Shown: positions 29,871-39,180 of the stretch, one piece after another
Layout of the letters: every line of letters begins with the position of its first letter
How positions within the stretch are numbered: position 1 is the stretch's first letter
Origin: Prauserella shujinwangii
GTDB lineage: Bacteria; Actinomycetota; Actinomycetes; Mycobacteriales; Pseudonocardiaceae
Direction: 5' to 3'
Assembly: GCF_003001955.1 (NCBI RefSeq)
Contig: NZ_PVNH01000013.1
Span: 1 to 64,000, forward strand
DNA: 64,000 nucleotides
Made by a program: the position numbers and the translations under genes
Notes under the pieces: model-generated
Databases searched by the model: none
Seen by the model: only the letters and a program-made list of their open reading frames with translations
Told to the model about the DNA's origin: nothing

Positions 29871-31646
29871 CTACTCGCCGGTCTTGCCCTCCGTGGCCTC
29901 GGAAGCCCTCTTCGACGGCGGCTCCGGTTCCGCCGTATGCGGCTTGGCCTTGCCGGTGAGCGTGATGTGCCCCTCGTCCTGCATCCGCTCGACCATGTGC
30001 GGGTAGTGCAGCTCGAACGCGGGCCGTTCCGACCGGATCCGGGGCAGCTCGGTGAAGTTGTGCCGCGGCGGCGGGCACGAGGTGGCCCACTCCAGCGAGT
30101 TGCCGTAACCCCACGGGTCGTCGGCCTCGACCGGGTCGCCGAAGCGGTAGCTGCGCACGACGTTCCACAGGAACGGCAGCATCGACAGCCCCAGGACGAA
30201 TGCGCCGACGGTGGACACCGTGTTCAGCGCGGTGAAGCCGTCGCCGGGCAGGTAGTCGGCGTACCGGCGGGGCATGCCCTCGTCGCCGAGCCAGTGCTGG
30301 ACGAGGAACGTCAGGTGGAACCCGATGAAGGTGAGCCAGAAGTGCAGCTTGCCCAGTGGCTCGTCCATCATCCGGCCGGTGAACTTGGGGAACCAGAAGT
30401 AGATCCCGGCGAACGTGGCGAACACGATCGTGCCGAACAACACGTAGTGGAAGTGCGCCACCACGAAGTAGCTGTCGGTGACGTGGAAGTCCAGCGGTGG
30501 CGACGCCAGGATGATCCCCGTCAGCCCGCCGAGCAGGAACGTCACCAGGAAGCCGACCGACCACAGCATCGGCGACTCGAAGCTGATCTGTCCCTTCCAC
30601 ATCGTGCCGATCCAGTTGAAGAACTTGATCCCGGTCGGCACCGCGATGAGGAAGGTCATGAACGCGAAGAACGACATGAGGATCGCCCCGGTGGCGAACA
30701 TGTGGTGCGCCCACACCGCCGCCGACAGCGCGGTGATCCCCATGGTCGCGAACACCATCAGCCGGTAACCGAACAGCGGTTTGCGGCTGAACACCGGGAT
30801 GATCTCGGTGATGATGCCGAAGAAGGGCAGCGCCACGATGTAGACCTCGGGATGCCCGAAGAACCAGAACAGGTGCTGCCACAGGATCGCCCCGCCGTTC
30901 TCCGGGTCGAACACGTGCGCCCCGAGCTGCCGGTCGGCCATCAGGCCCAGCAGCGCCGCGGTGAGGATGGGGAACGCGATGAGGATCAGCACACTGGTGA
31001 ACAGGATGTTCCAGGTGAAGATCGGCATCCGCCACATCGTCATGCCGGGGCAGCGCAGGCACACGATCGTGGTGATCATGTTGACCGCGCCGAGGATCGT
31101 GCCCAGCCCCGACACCACCAGCCCCATGATCCACAGCTCGCCCGCGATGCCCACCGAGTACTCGGCCCTGGACAGCGGCGTGTACGCCGTCCAGCCGAAG
31201 TCGGCTCCACCCGCGGGGGTCAGGAACGAGCTCAGCACGATCGTGCCGCCGAACAGGAACAACCAGTACGACAGCGCGTTCAGCCGGGGAAACGCGACAT
31301 CGGGCGACCCGATCTGCAGCGGCAGCACCAGGTTGGCGAACGCGAACAGCACGGGCGTCGCGTACAGCAGCAGCATGATCGTGCCGTGCATGGTGAACAG
31401 CTGGTTGTACTGCTCGTTCGAGAGGAACTGCAGTCCCGGCGCCGCCAGCTCACCGCGCATCAGCAGCGCCAGCAGGCCGCCGATCATGAAGAACGCCAGT
31501 GAGGTGCTCAGGTAGAGCATCCCGATCTTCTTGTGATCGGTGGTCTTCAGGTACGAAAGCAGTACCTGGCCGCGCTTTCCCCGGTGCGGGGCCGGGTGCT
31601 GGATTCGGGTCGGCCGCAGGCCGATCTGGGTGTCCAAGTCGCGCAC
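29871..31646 (-). CDS. ctaD: Cytochrome c oxidase subunit I
   Basis: The 591-residue protein is the catalytic subunit of the aa3-type terminal oxidase, with 12 membrane helices. Ligands are visible: the low-spin heme His in MFTMHGTIM, the Cu_B/heme region [10 protein letters not shown] with the cross-linked His-Tyr pair, His-His in WAHHMFATG, Lys in the K-channel ([10 protein letters not shown]) and the [10 protein letters not shown] histidines. Start is GTG at 31646 after GGAGG; an ATG alternative is not near. The long charged C-terminal tail is usual in actinobacteria. It works in the bcc-aa3 supercomplex. Confidence 0.96.
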   Translation of the reverse strand: MRDLDTQIGLRPTRIQHPAPHRGKRGQVLLSYLKTTDHKKIGMLYLSTSLAFFMIGGLLALLMRGELAAPGLQFLSNEQYNQLFTMHGTIMLLLYATPVLFAFANLVLPLQIGSPDVAFPRLNALSYWLFLFGGTIVLSSFLTPAGGADFGWTAYTPLSRAEYSVGIAGELWIMGLVVSGLGTILGAVNMITTIVCLRCPGMTMWRMPIFTWNILFTSVLILIAFPILTAALLGLMADRQLGAHVFDPENGGAILWQHLFWFFGHPEVYIVALPFFGIITEIIPVFSRKPLFGYRLMVFATMGITALSAAVWAHHMFATGAILMSFFAFMTFLIAVPTGIKFFNWIGTMWKGQISFESPMLWSVGFLVTFLLGGLTGIILASPPLDFHVTDSYFVVAHFHYVLFGTIVFATFAGIYFWFPKFTGRMMDEPLGKLHFWLTFIGFHLTFLVQHWLGDEGMPRRYADYLPGDGFTALNTVSTVGAFVLGLSMLPFLWNVVRSYRFGDPVEADDPWGYGNSLEWATSCPPPRHNFTELPRIRSERPAFELHYPHMVERMQDEGHITLTGKAKPHTAEPEPPSKRASEATEGKTGE

Positions 31647-31715
31647 CTCCGCCCGAGTGGTGCCCTGTCCCGCATCACGGTAGACCCAGGGGCGGACCTG
31701 CGCATCCCTTGGTTA

Positions 31716-31970
31716 CTACTGCTGGTAGGACTCGACCTCGCTGACCGGGCGCGGCTCCTCCGTGTCCGGGTCCTCGCCGAACTCCGCGCGGGCGCGCCGC
31801 CGCCGCAACAGATCCCAGCACTGGTCGAGCTGCTCCTCAAGCGAGCGCAGCCGGGCCCGGTCGCGCTCGCTCAGGCCCTTGCCGGTCGCCCGCCCCCGCA
31901 GCTCGTGCTCCTCGGCGATCAGCGCGTCGATCCGGGCGATCATCTCTTCCGAGCCAGCCCCGTCGGCCAT
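31716..31970 (-). CDS. DUF2630-family small protein
   Basis: The 84-residue, charged helical protein matches the DUF2630 pattern: Ile-Ala-Arg-Ile-Asp-Ala-Leu-Ile-Ala-Glu-Glu-His-Glu-Leu, then Leu-Glu-Glu-Gln-Leu-Asp-Gln-Cys-Trp-Asp-Leu-Leu-Arg-Arg-Arg-Arg-Ala. Function is unknown; it is common next to redox genes in actinobacteria. AAAGGAG precedes the ATG at 31970. It runs in the direction of ctaD, 69 bases upstream, and is divergent from thioredoxin. Confidence 0.8.
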   Translation of the reverse strand: MADGAGSEEMIARIDALIAEEHELRGRATGKGLSERDRARLRSLEEQLDQCWDLLRRRRARAEFGEDPDTEEPRPVSEVESYQQ

Positions 31971-32046
31971 CGCTTCGACTCCTTTCGTCCGGCACCGGCC
32001 ACGGTACGCGCGGGAATGCGGATCGGCCGTCCGTCGTTGCCCCGGT

Positions 32047-32415
32047 ATGAGCACAGTCGAGCTGACCACCGACAACTTCGACCAGATCGTGGCGGACAAC
32101 GAGTTCGTCCTCATCGACTTCTGGGCGGACTGGTGCGGCCCGTGCCGCCAGTTCGCACCCACCTACGAGCGAGTGTCGGAGAATCACTCGGACGTGGTGT
32201 TCTCGAAGGTGGACACCGAGGCGCAGCCGCAGCTGGCGGCGGCGTTCGACATCAAGTCCATCCCCACCGTCGCCGTGATCCGCGACCGGGTGCTCCTCTA
32301 CGCCGAGCCCGGCGCCCTGCCCGAGGACGCGCTCGAGGACCTCATCCGGCAGGTGCGGGAGCTGGACATGAACGAGGTCAAGGCCGCCGCCGAGCAGCAG
32401 GAGCAGGGGGAGTGA
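32047..32415 (+). CDS. Thioredoxin
   Basis: The 122-residue protein has the thioredoxin fold with active site WCGPC (Cys30, Cys33) and the cis-proline loop (SIPTVAVI, about 75). It is slightly longer than classical TrxA because of an acidic and Gln-rich tail. It reduces disulfides in the cytoplasm. The ATG at 32047 gives the normal family N terminus. It stands alone and converges on the IclR gene. Confidence 0.92.
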   Translation: MSTVELTTDNFDQIVADNEFVLIDFWADWCGPCRQFAPTYERVSENHSDVVFSKVDTEAQPQLAAAFDIKSIPTVAVIRDRVLLYAEPGALPEDALEDLIRQVRELDMNEVKAAAEQQEQGE

Positions 32416-32421
32416 CCGCGC

Positions 32422-33186
32422 TCAGCGGTCCCTGCCCGGCGCGAGCGAGCGGGAGATCCCGCGCGCGGCCGCCTGCACCAGCGGAGCCAGCGTGATGGGC
32501 GCCGCGGTGTCCGCCCGCACGACGAGCGACACCGCGGCGATCACCTCGTCCCCGGGGCCCCGGATCGGCGCGGCCACCGACAGGGCGTCGAGCGTCACCT
32601 GCCCGTCGCTGACCGCGTAGCCGTTCCGCCGCACGGCCGCCAGCACCTCCCGCAGCCGGTCCGGCTCGGTGACCGTCTTCGCCGTGTACGCCTGCAGCGG
32701 CGCGGCCAGCGCCCGTTCCTGCACCTCCGCGGGGGCGTGCGCGAGCAGCACCAGACCGACCCCGGTGGCGTGCAGCGCGAACCGGCCACCGACCCTGGTC
32801 AGCACCGGCACCGCCCGCCTGCCCGCGATCCGCTCCACGAACACCAGCTCCAGCCCCTCCCGCACGGCGAGCTGGACGTTCTCGTGCGTCACCTCGTAGA
32901 GGTCCTCGAGGAACGGCATCGCCACGTCCCGCAGCCGCAGCCCGCGCGGGGCCAGCGAGGCGACCTCCCACAGCCGCAGCCCGATGCGGTAACGCCCGTC
33001 CGCGCCGCGTTCCAGCGCGCCCCACTCGACGAGCTCGGCCGCTCGCCGGTGCGCCGTCGGCAGCGAGATGCCCGCCCTGCGGGCGAGTTCACTCAGGGTG
33101 AGCTGCGGGGTGGCCGGGGTGAACGCCTCGAGCATGGCGAGGACCTTGGCCGTCACCGACCGCGTGTCCCGGGCCACTGTGCCCAC
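32422..33186 (-). CDS. IclR-family regulator of the Rieske oxygenase cluster
   Basis: The 254-residue protein has the IclR winged helix (about 8-65, LTLSELARRAGISLPTAHR) and the effector domain (about 80-250, including Gly-Tyr-Ala-Val-Ser-Asp-Gly-Gln-Val and a Ser-Val-Ala-Ala-Pro-Ile-Arg-Gly). The GTG at 33186 follows TAGGAG; longer versions would run into the reductase gene. It is last in a leftward cluster whose enzymes degrade aromatics, and IclR proteins often control such clusters. Confidence 0.83.
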   Translation of the reverse strand: MGTVARDTRSVTAKVLAMLEAFTPATPQLTLSELARRAGISLPTAHRRAAELVEWGALERGADGRYRIGLRLWEVASLAPRGLRLRDVAMPFLEDLYEVTHENVQLAVREGLELVFVERIAGRRAVPVLTRVGGRFALHATGVGLVLLAHAPAEVQERALAAPLQAYTAKTVTEPDRLREVLAAVRRNGYAVSDGQVTLDALSVAAPIRGPGDEVIAAVSLVVRADTAAPITLAPLVQAAARGISRSLAPGRDR

Positions 33187-33194
33187 CCGAACTC

Positions 33195-34139
33195 CTACAA
33201 CTCGAGAACCAGCCGCGGGCCGCACGAACGCGACACGCAGATCATCATCGTCTCACCGGCGGCCCGCTCCTCGTCGGTGAGCAGCGAGTCGCGGTGGTCG
33301 GGCACTCCGGCGCGCACCTCCGTCTCACACGTGCCGCACGTGCCCTCCCGGCACGACGAGAGCACCGGCACCCCGGCGTCCTCGACGACCTCAAGGATCG
33401 ACCTCCCCGGCGGAACGGGCAACGTCCGCCCCGAAACGGCCAGCTCCACCTCGAACGCCACCCGCGGTCCCGCGTCCGCATCCGCCTTCGGAGCGAACCG
33501 CTCGACGTGCAGCGCCCCCGGACCCCACGCAACGCACCGCTGTTCCACCGCCGCGAGCAGCGGCTCCGGCCCGCAGCAGTACACGGCCGTGCCCGGGTGC
33601 GGGGTGCCGAGCACCTCGTCGAGCGGCAGCGGACCGCACTCGTCCAGTGGGTGCAGGCGCACCCGGTCGCCGTACTCGGCCGCGAGCGCGTCCGCGAACG
33701 CCATCGACGACCGGCTCCGGCCCCCGTACACCAGCAGCCAGTCGGCGCCTCTCGCCTCGGCCTCGGCGACCATGGGCACGATCGGCGTGATCCCAATGCC
33801 ACCCGCGAGGAACAGGTAGCGCGCCGACGCTTCCAGCGGAAAGTGGTTCCGCGGGCCGCGCACCCGCACGGTGTCGCCCTCGGCGAGCCGGTCGTGCACG
33901 AACGCCGACCCGCCCCGCCCCTCCGGTTCGCGCAGCACCGCCACCGTGTACGCGCCGGTGTCCGCCGGGTCGCCACACAGCGAGTACTGCCGCTCCAGCC
34001 CCTCGGCCAGCAGCAGGTCGAGATGCGCACCGGGAGCCCACGCGGGCAGGGGGCCGCCGTCCGGGGCGCGTAACGTCAGGCACACCACCCCGTCGGCCAC
34101 CGGCTCCCGGTGTGCCAGCACGAGCTCGCGCTCCTCCAT
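33195..34139 (-). CDS. Rieske-oxygenase reductase, FNR domain plus C-terminal 2Fe-2S
   Basis: The 314-residue protein has a ferredoxin-reductase FMN/FAD domain (about 5-100, RQYSLCGDP), an NAD(P) domain (about 105-215, Leu-Phe-Leu-Ala-Gly-Gly-Ile-Gly-Ile-Thr-Pro) and a plant-type 2Fe-2S domain at the C terminus (SSCREGTCGTC with a distant fourth Cys). This is the VanB/phthalate dioxygenase reductase layout. It feeds electrons to the Rieske oxygenase upstream. The ATG at 34139 follows AAGGAGG. Confidence 0.88.
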   Translation of the reverse strand: MEERELVLAHREPVADGVVCLTLRAPDGGPLPAWAPGAHLDLLLAEGLERQYSLCGDPADTGAYTVAVLREPEGRGGSAFVHDRLAEGDTVRVRGPRNHFPLEASARYLFLAGGIGITPIVPMVAEAEARGADWLLVYGGRSRSSMAFADALAAEYGDRVRLHPLDECGPLPLDEVLGTPHPGTAVYCCGPEPLLAAVEQRCVAWGPGALHVERFAPKADADAGPRVAFEVELAVSGRTLPVPPGRSILEVVEDAGVPVLSSCREGTCGTCETEVRAGVPDHRDSLLTDEERAAGETMMICVSRSCGPRLVLEL

Positions 34140-34149
34140 CGCGCCTCCT

Positions 34150-34326
34150 TCACGCACCGGCGGGGTGCCGCTCGGGATGCGCGAGCAGCCAGTCCCACAG
34201 CTCGACGGGGTCGTCCGACTCGTGCTCGGCGCCGCAGTGGCAGACGCCGAGCAGCCGGTCGGTGCCCAGTACCCAGTGGATGCGGTACACGGAGTCGCCG
34301 CGCAGCATCGGGACGCGGTCGGTCAC
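34150..34326 (-). CDS. Small Cys/His protein between Rieske oxygenase and reductase
   Basis: A 58-residue protein starting with GTG that overlaps the oxygenase stop (GTGA). It contains Val-Tyr-Arg-Ile-His-Trp-Val, then CHCGAEHESDDP, and ends Leu-Trp-Asp-Trp-Leu-Leu-Ala-His-Pro-Glu. The Cys-His-Cys and His could bind a metal. It is 10 bases from the reductase start, so all three are translated together. It may be an assembly or electron-transfer accessory; no family is recognised with confidence. Confidence 0.62.
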   Translation of the reverse strand: MTDRVPMLRGDSVYRIHWVLGTDRLLGVCHCGAEHESDDPVELWDWLLAHPERHPAGA

Positions 34327-35399
34327 GACCGCACCGCCACCGGCCGCGCCGCGGCGCCCCGCTCGCCGCGTTCGATCATGCGCTTGAGGAACCGGCGCGC
34401 GGCCAGCCCGCCGGTGTCGATGTTGATGCTGAGTTCCTGGTAACCGTCGCGCTCGCCCTCGATCACCCGCTCGAGAATGTTCAGCGCCGTGACGTCCTGC
34501 AGCACCACCGTGCGGTTGCTCTCCGCCAGGAACGCCGACACCTCCTCGTCGTCGAGGGCGAAGTCCCTCGCCACCGCCCAGAAGTCGTGCGTGCTGTGCT
34601 CGGTCTCCGGCGTGATGGCGTAGACCACCTCCACGTGGAACGCGTCGGGGTCGGTGCCGTCGTCGTTCGGCAGCACACCCACCGGCGCGATCCGGCTGTG
34701 CAGCAGGTAGAGGCACGGCGGGTGGTACTCGATGTCCTGCCACCGCGTGATGCGCCCCTCGATACCCGTCGACCTGGCGTAGAACGAGGGGCATTCCGCG
34801 TCGGCCATGTGCCTGCTGACGTAGATGACCTCGTTCTCCTCGTCGACCTCCGTCGTGATCGGCGTGTTCGCCACCTCCGGCGTGCCGATGTAGCCGCCGT
34901 GCAGGTACGTCTCGTGGGACAGGTCCATGAGGTTGTCCACCAGCAGGCTGTACCGCGCGGCGAGTGGCTCCATTCCGGACACCGTGGTGTAGGCCGGATC
35001 GGCCAGCCACGGCGCGCGCGGGATCAGCGCCGGGTCGGCCTCGTCCCGGTCGCCGATCCACACCCAGACGAAGGAGTCCTGCTCGACGACGGGATAGCTC
35101 GGCACCCGGGCGGTGCGCGGGACGCGGGACTGGCCGGGCACGAACACGCACGAACCGGACCGGTCGTAGGTGAAGCCATGGTAGCCGCAGACGATCGTGT
35201 CGCCGTCCAACCTGCTCTCCGACAGCGGGTACCTGCGATGTACGCAGCGGTCGGCCAGGGCGACCGCAGCGCCGGACTCCGTGCGGTAGAACACGATCGG
35301 CTCACCGAGGATCGTGCGGCCGAGCAGTTCCCGGCCGACCTCGCGGCTGTACGCCGCGACGTACCACTGGTTACGGGCAAAGGTCGCCGTTGTCGTCAT
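34323..35399 (-). CDS. Rieske-type aromatic oxygenase, VanA-like
   Basis: The 358-residue protein has an N-terminal Rieske domain binding 2Fe-2S through Cys52, His54, Cys71 and His74, followed by a catalytic domain with the mononuclear iron site (Asn-Leu-Met-Asp-Leu-Ser-His-Glu-Thr-Tyr-Leu-His, about 153-164). The domain order and length match VanA-type O-demethylases and related hydroxylases that work with a one-component reductase, here encoded just downstream. Substrate could be vanillate or another methoxylated or hydroxylated aromatic acid. ATG at 35399 follows GGAG. Confidence 0.88.
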   Translation of the reverse strand: MTTTATFARNQWYVAAYSREVGRELLGRTILGEPIVFYRTESGAAVALADRCVHRRYPLSESRLDGDTIVCGYHGFTYDRSGSCVFVPGQSRVPRTARVPSYPVVEQDSFVWVWIGDRDEADPALIPRAPWLADPAYTTVSGMEPLAARYSLLVDNLMDLSHETYLHGGYIGTPEVANTPITTEVDEENEVIYVSRHMADAECPSFYARSTGIEGRITRWQDIEYHPPCLYLLHSRIAPVGVLPNDDGTDPDAFHVEVVYAITPETEHSTHDFWAVARDFALDDEEVSAFLAESNRTVVLQDVTALNILERVIEGERDGYQELSINIDTGGLAARRFLKRMIERGERGAAARPVAVRS

Positions 35400-35562
35400 C
35401 GACGTCGCTCCTTGGCATGCGTGGTGGGAAACCGCGCTGACTGTGCGCGGCGGCGACCGGGCCCGGCCACGGCCGTTTTCAGTCCCTGAAAGACTTTGTC
35501 CGTTCCGTTCGCCGGAACGCGCCGCGAGCGTTTTCCGCGCCGGGTTGTCATCGTGACGCGCC

Positions 35563-37029
35563 ATGACAGGACCCAAGCCGACAGAGTCGGCACAGCAGAC
35601 TCCGTTCCTGGGGGCCGAAGGCACCGGCAGGCCGTACCGAGCACTGTGGGCGGCGCTGCTGCTGGGCTGGGTCGTCAGCTACGCGGACCGCACGCTGACC
35701 GGGCCCGTGGTGAGCTGGATGCTCGCCAACGAGGTCGGCTTCATCGGCCAGGCCAACGACCCGCGCGCGCTCGGCGGGCTCGTCGGCTCGCTGTTCTTCA
35801 CCGGCTACATGCTCACCCAGTACCCGGGCGGCAGGCTCGGCGACCGGTTCGGCCACCGCGAGATGATCGTGCTCTCGCTGCTGTGGGCCGGTGTCATGAC
35901 GGCGCTGTCCGGCATCGTGGTGGGGCTCATCGCGTTCGTCGCCGCGCGCGTGCTCACCGGCCTCGGTGAGGGCGTCTTCTACTCCAACGACCGGACGCTG
36001 ATCCTCAACAACACCCCGCCGAGGCGGCGCACGCTCGGCCTCGGCGTGGTGATCTCCGGACTGTCGATCGGTCTCACCATCGGCATCATCTGCACCCCGC
36101 TGCTCATCGAATGGGGCACCGCACTCGGGTTCGGCGACGGCGCCTGGCGCATGCCGTTCCTGGTCTTCGCGGTCGTCTCGGTCGCCGTCGCGCTCGGCTG
36201 CTGGTGGTTCTTCCACCACCACCTCGGCGGCAGGCTGCACCTCGGACCGCCGCTGGTGCGCCTGCTCGGCGTCTCCGCGCCCCTGCTCGCCGCCGTGCTG
36301 CTGCTGTTCGTGGTCGCCGACGAGCTGCGGTGGCCCACCTGGGGCACGGCGATCGGTTCCGGGGTGCTCGCCGTCCTCGTCATCGGCATCATCGTGACGA
36401 GGCTGCGGCGGACCCCCGAGGCCGCGAGCCTGCTCGGCCGCGACATCGTCATCATCTACATCGCCTACATCGCGATCCTGTGGAACCTGTGGTTCTTCAG
36501 CTTCTGGTCGGTGGAGATCGTGCGCGAGGCGGCGAACAGTTCGCTGCTGGCGGCGGCACTCACGGCGGCGTTCAACGCCGGTGCCGGCATCCTCGGTTTC
36601 CCCGCGGGTGGCTGGCTCGCCGACTGGGCACTGCGCCGCGGCTACGGCCGCAAGCCGCTGCTGGTGGCGTTCACCATGATCTACTCGGTGCTGGTCTTCA
36701 CGTTCGCGCTGTCGATCGGCGCGGGGGAGCGGCCCTCACTGCTGCTGCTCGGCACGATCCTGTTCTGCTCCGGGCTGTTCTTCAACGCGCTGCAGCCGAT
36801 CGCGCAGGGGATCACCGGCGACCTCGTGCCCGCCGCGCAGCGCGGCGCCGCGTTCGGCATGCTCAACCTGGTGTCCGAGATCGGAGCCGTCGCCAGCCCC
36901 GTGGTCAGCGGCGTGCTGCGGGACGCCACGGGCAGCTGGGCCGTGGGTACCTGGGTCGCGGGCGGCATCATGCTCGCCTCCGGCCTGCTGTACCTGCTCG
37001 TGCGTGAACGGCGACCGCAGCTGGCCTGA
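35563..37029 (+). CDS. MFS transporter, anion:cation symporter type
   Basis: The 488-residue protein has about 12 membrane helices with MFS motif A-like GGRLGDRFGHRE near residue 86 and a Tyr-Ala-Asp-Arg-Thr in the first helix, a hallmark of the ACS/phthalate-permease group. It is divergent from the Rieske oxygenase, so it probably imports the aromatic acid degraded by that cluster. The 163-base gap between them would hold both promoters and the IclR site. Confidence 0.82.
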   Translation: MTGPKPTESAQQTPFLGAEGTGRPYRALWAALLLGWVVSYADRTLTGPVVSWMLANEVGFIGQANDPRALGGLVGSLFFTGYMLTQYPGGRLGDRFGHREMIVLSLLWAGVMTALSGIVVGLIAFVAARVLTGLGEGVFYSNDRTLILNNTPPRRRTLGLGVVISGLSIGLTIGIICTPLLIEWGTALGFGDGAWRMPFLVFAVVSVAVALGCWWFFHHHLGGRLHLGPPLVRLLGVSAPLLAAVLLLFVVADELRWPTWGTAIGSGVLAVLVIGIIVTRLRRTPEAASLLGRDIVIIYIAYIAILWNLWFFSFWSVEIVREAANSSLLAAALTAAFNAGAGILGFPAGGWLADWALRRGYGRKPLLVAFTMIYSVLVFTFALSIGAGERPSLLLLGTILFCSGLFFNALQPIAQGITGDLVPAAQRGAAFGMLNLVSEIGAVASPVVSGVLRDATGSWAVGTWVAGGIMLASGLLYLLVRERRPQLA

Positions 37030-37039
37030 ATGTCCACAC

Positions 37040-37080
37040 GGGAACGGTCCGCTTCGCTGTCATCGGGGCGGACCGCTCCC
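37040..37080. terminator. Bidirectional hairpin between MFS gene and clpP
   Basis: GGGAACGGTCCGC (37040-37052) and GCGGACCGCTCCC (37068-37080) pair with one mismatch around a 15-base loop. It lies just after the MFS stop and overlaps the end of clpP on the other strand, fitting a shared terminator. Confidence 0.6.
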
Positions 37081-37626
37081 GAGGACGTGATCGACGAACC
37101 CGTACTCCCTGGCGCCCTCGGCGTCGAACCAGCGGTCCCGGTCGAAGTCGGCCAGGATCCGCTCCACCGGCTGGCCGGTGTGCCCGGCGATCAGCTCGGC
37201 CAGCTCCTGCTTGCTCCGCCGGAACAACTCGGCCTGCGTGCGGATGTCCGACTCGGTGCCGCCGATCCCGGCCAACGGCTGGTGCATGAGCACCTGGCAG
37301 TGCGGTAACGCGTACCGTTTGCCCGGCGTGCCCGCGGAGAGCAGGAACTGGCCCATCGACGCCGCCAGGCCCATGCCGAACGTGGCCACGTCGCAGTCCA
37401 GCAGCCGCATGGTGTCGAAGATAGCCATCCCCGCGAGCACCGCGCCGCCCGGCGAGTTGATGTAGAGCGAGATGTCGGCGGACGGGTCCTCGGCCTCCAG
37501 CAACAGCAGCTGCGCCGTGATCCGGTTCGCGACGTCGTCGTCGACCTGCTGCCCAAGCACGACGACCCGCTGCCGCAACAGCCGTTCGTACACCGAGTCG
37601 TTCAGCGTCGCCGGACCACCGCTCAT
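37060..37626 (-). CDS. ClpP-family serine protease, stand-alone copy
   Basis: The 188-residue protein has the ClpP catalytic triad Ser90 (GLAASMG), His115 (LMHQPLAG) and Asp164 (FDRDRWF). It is slightly shorter than housekeeping ClpP and has no clpX or second clpP next to it, unlike the main clpP1P2-clpX locus of actinobacteria. It is therefore probably an additional paralogue of the ClpP3/P5 kind. It forms barrel-shaped proteases with a Clp ATPase. Confidence 0.88.
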   Translation of the reverse strand: MSGGPATLNDSVYERLLRQRVVVLGQQVDDDVANRITAQLLLLEAEDPSADISLYINSPGGAVLAGMAIFDTMRLLDCDVATFGMGLAASMGQFLLSAGTPGKRYALPHCQVLMHQPLAGIGGTESDIRTQAELFRRSKQELAELIAGHTGQPVERILADFDRDRWFDAEGAREYGFVDHVLGSGPPR

Positions 37627-37804
37627 TCCGTCCTCCGATTGGTCGCCTGTGGACTACCGCCGACGGTAGCGGCGGAACCGTCGGCGCGGAGCCGGAATTC
37701 GCCTGCGGCGTAACGTGCTCGCCGACGGCGAACGACGGGAACGCAACGCCCGGCCCGCTGAAACGTCCATCTGGTAGTGGACGGCGAGCAGGGAGGAGTC
37801 CGAG

Positions 37805-38539
37805 ATGGACCCACGGTGGTTCTCGGGGTGGGTGCGGGAGTTCCGCGCCGCGGACGGCCGGAGACGAGAGGAAGGTGACCCGGACTGGACCCGGGGCGCC
37901 GCCGGGCTCTCCCCCGCGGTCGTCCGCAGCCTCCAGCGGTTCCAGGTCGGCGAGTCCGGCGACGGCGCGAACCTGATCCGGGCCGCCGAGCGCACGGGTG
38001 ACGCCGACTACGCCGAGGCGGTCCGGCTCTTCGTCGCGGAGGAACGCGACCACGCCCGCCTGCTCGCACGGCTGCTCCGCGCGGCGGACGCACCGACCAT
38101 CACCCGCCACTGGACGGACACGGCCTTCGTCGCGGTGCGGCGGGCGCTGGGCCTCCGGCTGGAACTGATGACCCTGCTCGTCGCCGAGGTGATCGCCCTG
38201 CGGTACTACCGGGCCCTGCGGGACGGCGCCGGGGACCGGCTGACCACCCAGGTCGCGGACCGGGTCCTCACCGACGAGGAGCGGCACGTCCCCTTCCACG
38301 TCCAGCGGTTGCACGCCGACTACGGCCACCTGTCCCCGGCGCTGTGGTCCGCGGTGCGCGGGGCGTGGTGGGCGCTGTACCTGGCGGCGGTGGCGGTCGT
38401 CGCCGTCGACCACGGTTCCGCGCTCGCCCGGCTCGGCGTGCCAAGGCGCCGGTTCGCCGCCGACGCGATCCGGCTGTTCGCCCGCACGGTCCGCGACGTC
38501 CGCCGGGGGCTGCCCGTCCCGGCCTGCTCGCCCGGCTAG
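37805..38539 (+). CDS. Ferritin-like domain protein
   Basis: The 244-residue protein looks like a four-helix ferritin-like bundle: Phe-Gln-Val-Gly-Glu-Ser, then Glu-Glu-Arg-Asp-His-Ala (about 79-84), a Glu in Leu-Val-Ala-Glu-Val, and Asp-Glu-Glu-Arg-His-Val-Pro-Phe-His (about 157-165), the spacing of carboxylate and His ligands of a di-iron site. No named enzyme is recognised. It overlaps the convergent response-regulator gene by four bases. Confidence 0.68.
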   Translation: MDPRWFSGWVREFRAADGRRREEGDPDWTRGAAGLSPAVVRSLQRFQVGESGDGANLIRAAERTGDADYAEAVRLFVAEERDHARLLARLLRAADAPTITRHWTDTAFVAVRRALGLRLELMTLLVAEVIALRYYRALRDGAGDRLTTQVADRVLTDEERHVPFHVQRLHADYGHLSPALWSAVRGAWWALYLAAVAVVAVDHGSALARLGVPRRRFAADAIRLFARTVRDVRRGLPVPACSPG

Positions 38540-39180
38540 GAGCCCAGGTAGCGAAGCACCGCCAGCACGCGGCGGCTGAACCCGGCATCCGCCACGATCT
38601 CCAGCTTGTCGAAGATCGCGTTCACGTGCTTCTCCACCGCGCTCTGCGAGACATACAGCCGCGCGGCGATCCCGGCGTTGGTGTGGCCCTGCGCCATCTT
38701 CTCCAGGACATCACGCTCGCGCGCGGTCAGCCGAGCCAGCGGATCCACGTGCGTGGTGCGAGCCAGTAGCCTGCGCACCACCTCCGGGTCGAACGCCGCG
38801 CCGCCGTCCGCCACCCGCTCGAGCGCGTCGAGGAACTCGCCGACCTGCGCGACCCGGTCCTTCAGCAGGTAACCCACCCGCCCGGCGTCGTCGGTGATGA
38901 GCTCGGTGGCGTACCGCTTCTCCACGTACTGCGAGAGCACCAGCACCCCGATCTCCGGCCACCGCCTGCGGATCTCCAGCGCCGCCACCAGCCCCTCGTC
39001 CCCTCGCCCCGGCGGCATCCGGACGTCGGTGACGATCACGTCGGGCCGGTGCGCCGCGGTGGCCTCGACCAGAGCCCGTCCGTCGCCGACGGCCGCCACC
39101 ACCTCGTGCCCCTCCTCCGCGAGCAGCCGTACCAGCCCCTCGCGCAACAGCGTCGAGTCCTCAGCCAGGATCACCCGCAC
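38536..39180 (-). CDS. LuxR/NarL-family response regulator
   Basis: The 214-residue protein has a receiver domain with phospho-acceptor Asp52 (VIVTDVRMP) and Lys near 106 (LLKDR), and a C-terminal LuxR HTH (about 148-210, LTARERDVLEKMAQGHTN). The GTG start overlaps the kinase stop by 10 bases, so it is translated with the sensor kinase. The GYLLKDRV segment is typical of regulators paired with HisKA_3 kinases. Targets are unknown. Confidence 0.92.
   Translation of the reverse strand: MRVILAEDSTLLREGLVRLLAEEGHEVVAAVGDGRALVEATAAHRPDVIVTDVRMPPGRGDEGLVAALEIRRRWPEIGVLVLSQYVEKRYATELITDDAGRVGYLLKDRVAQVGEFLDALERVADGGAAFDPEVVRRLLARTTHVDPLARLTARERDVLEKMAQGHTNAGIAARLYVSQSAVEKHVNAIFDKLEIVADAGFSRRVLAVLRYLGS

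Noticed and set aside
29811-31502. Plus-strand frame of 563 codons opposite ctaD
   Set aside because: Antisense of cytochrome oxidase subunit I, charged low-complexity product.
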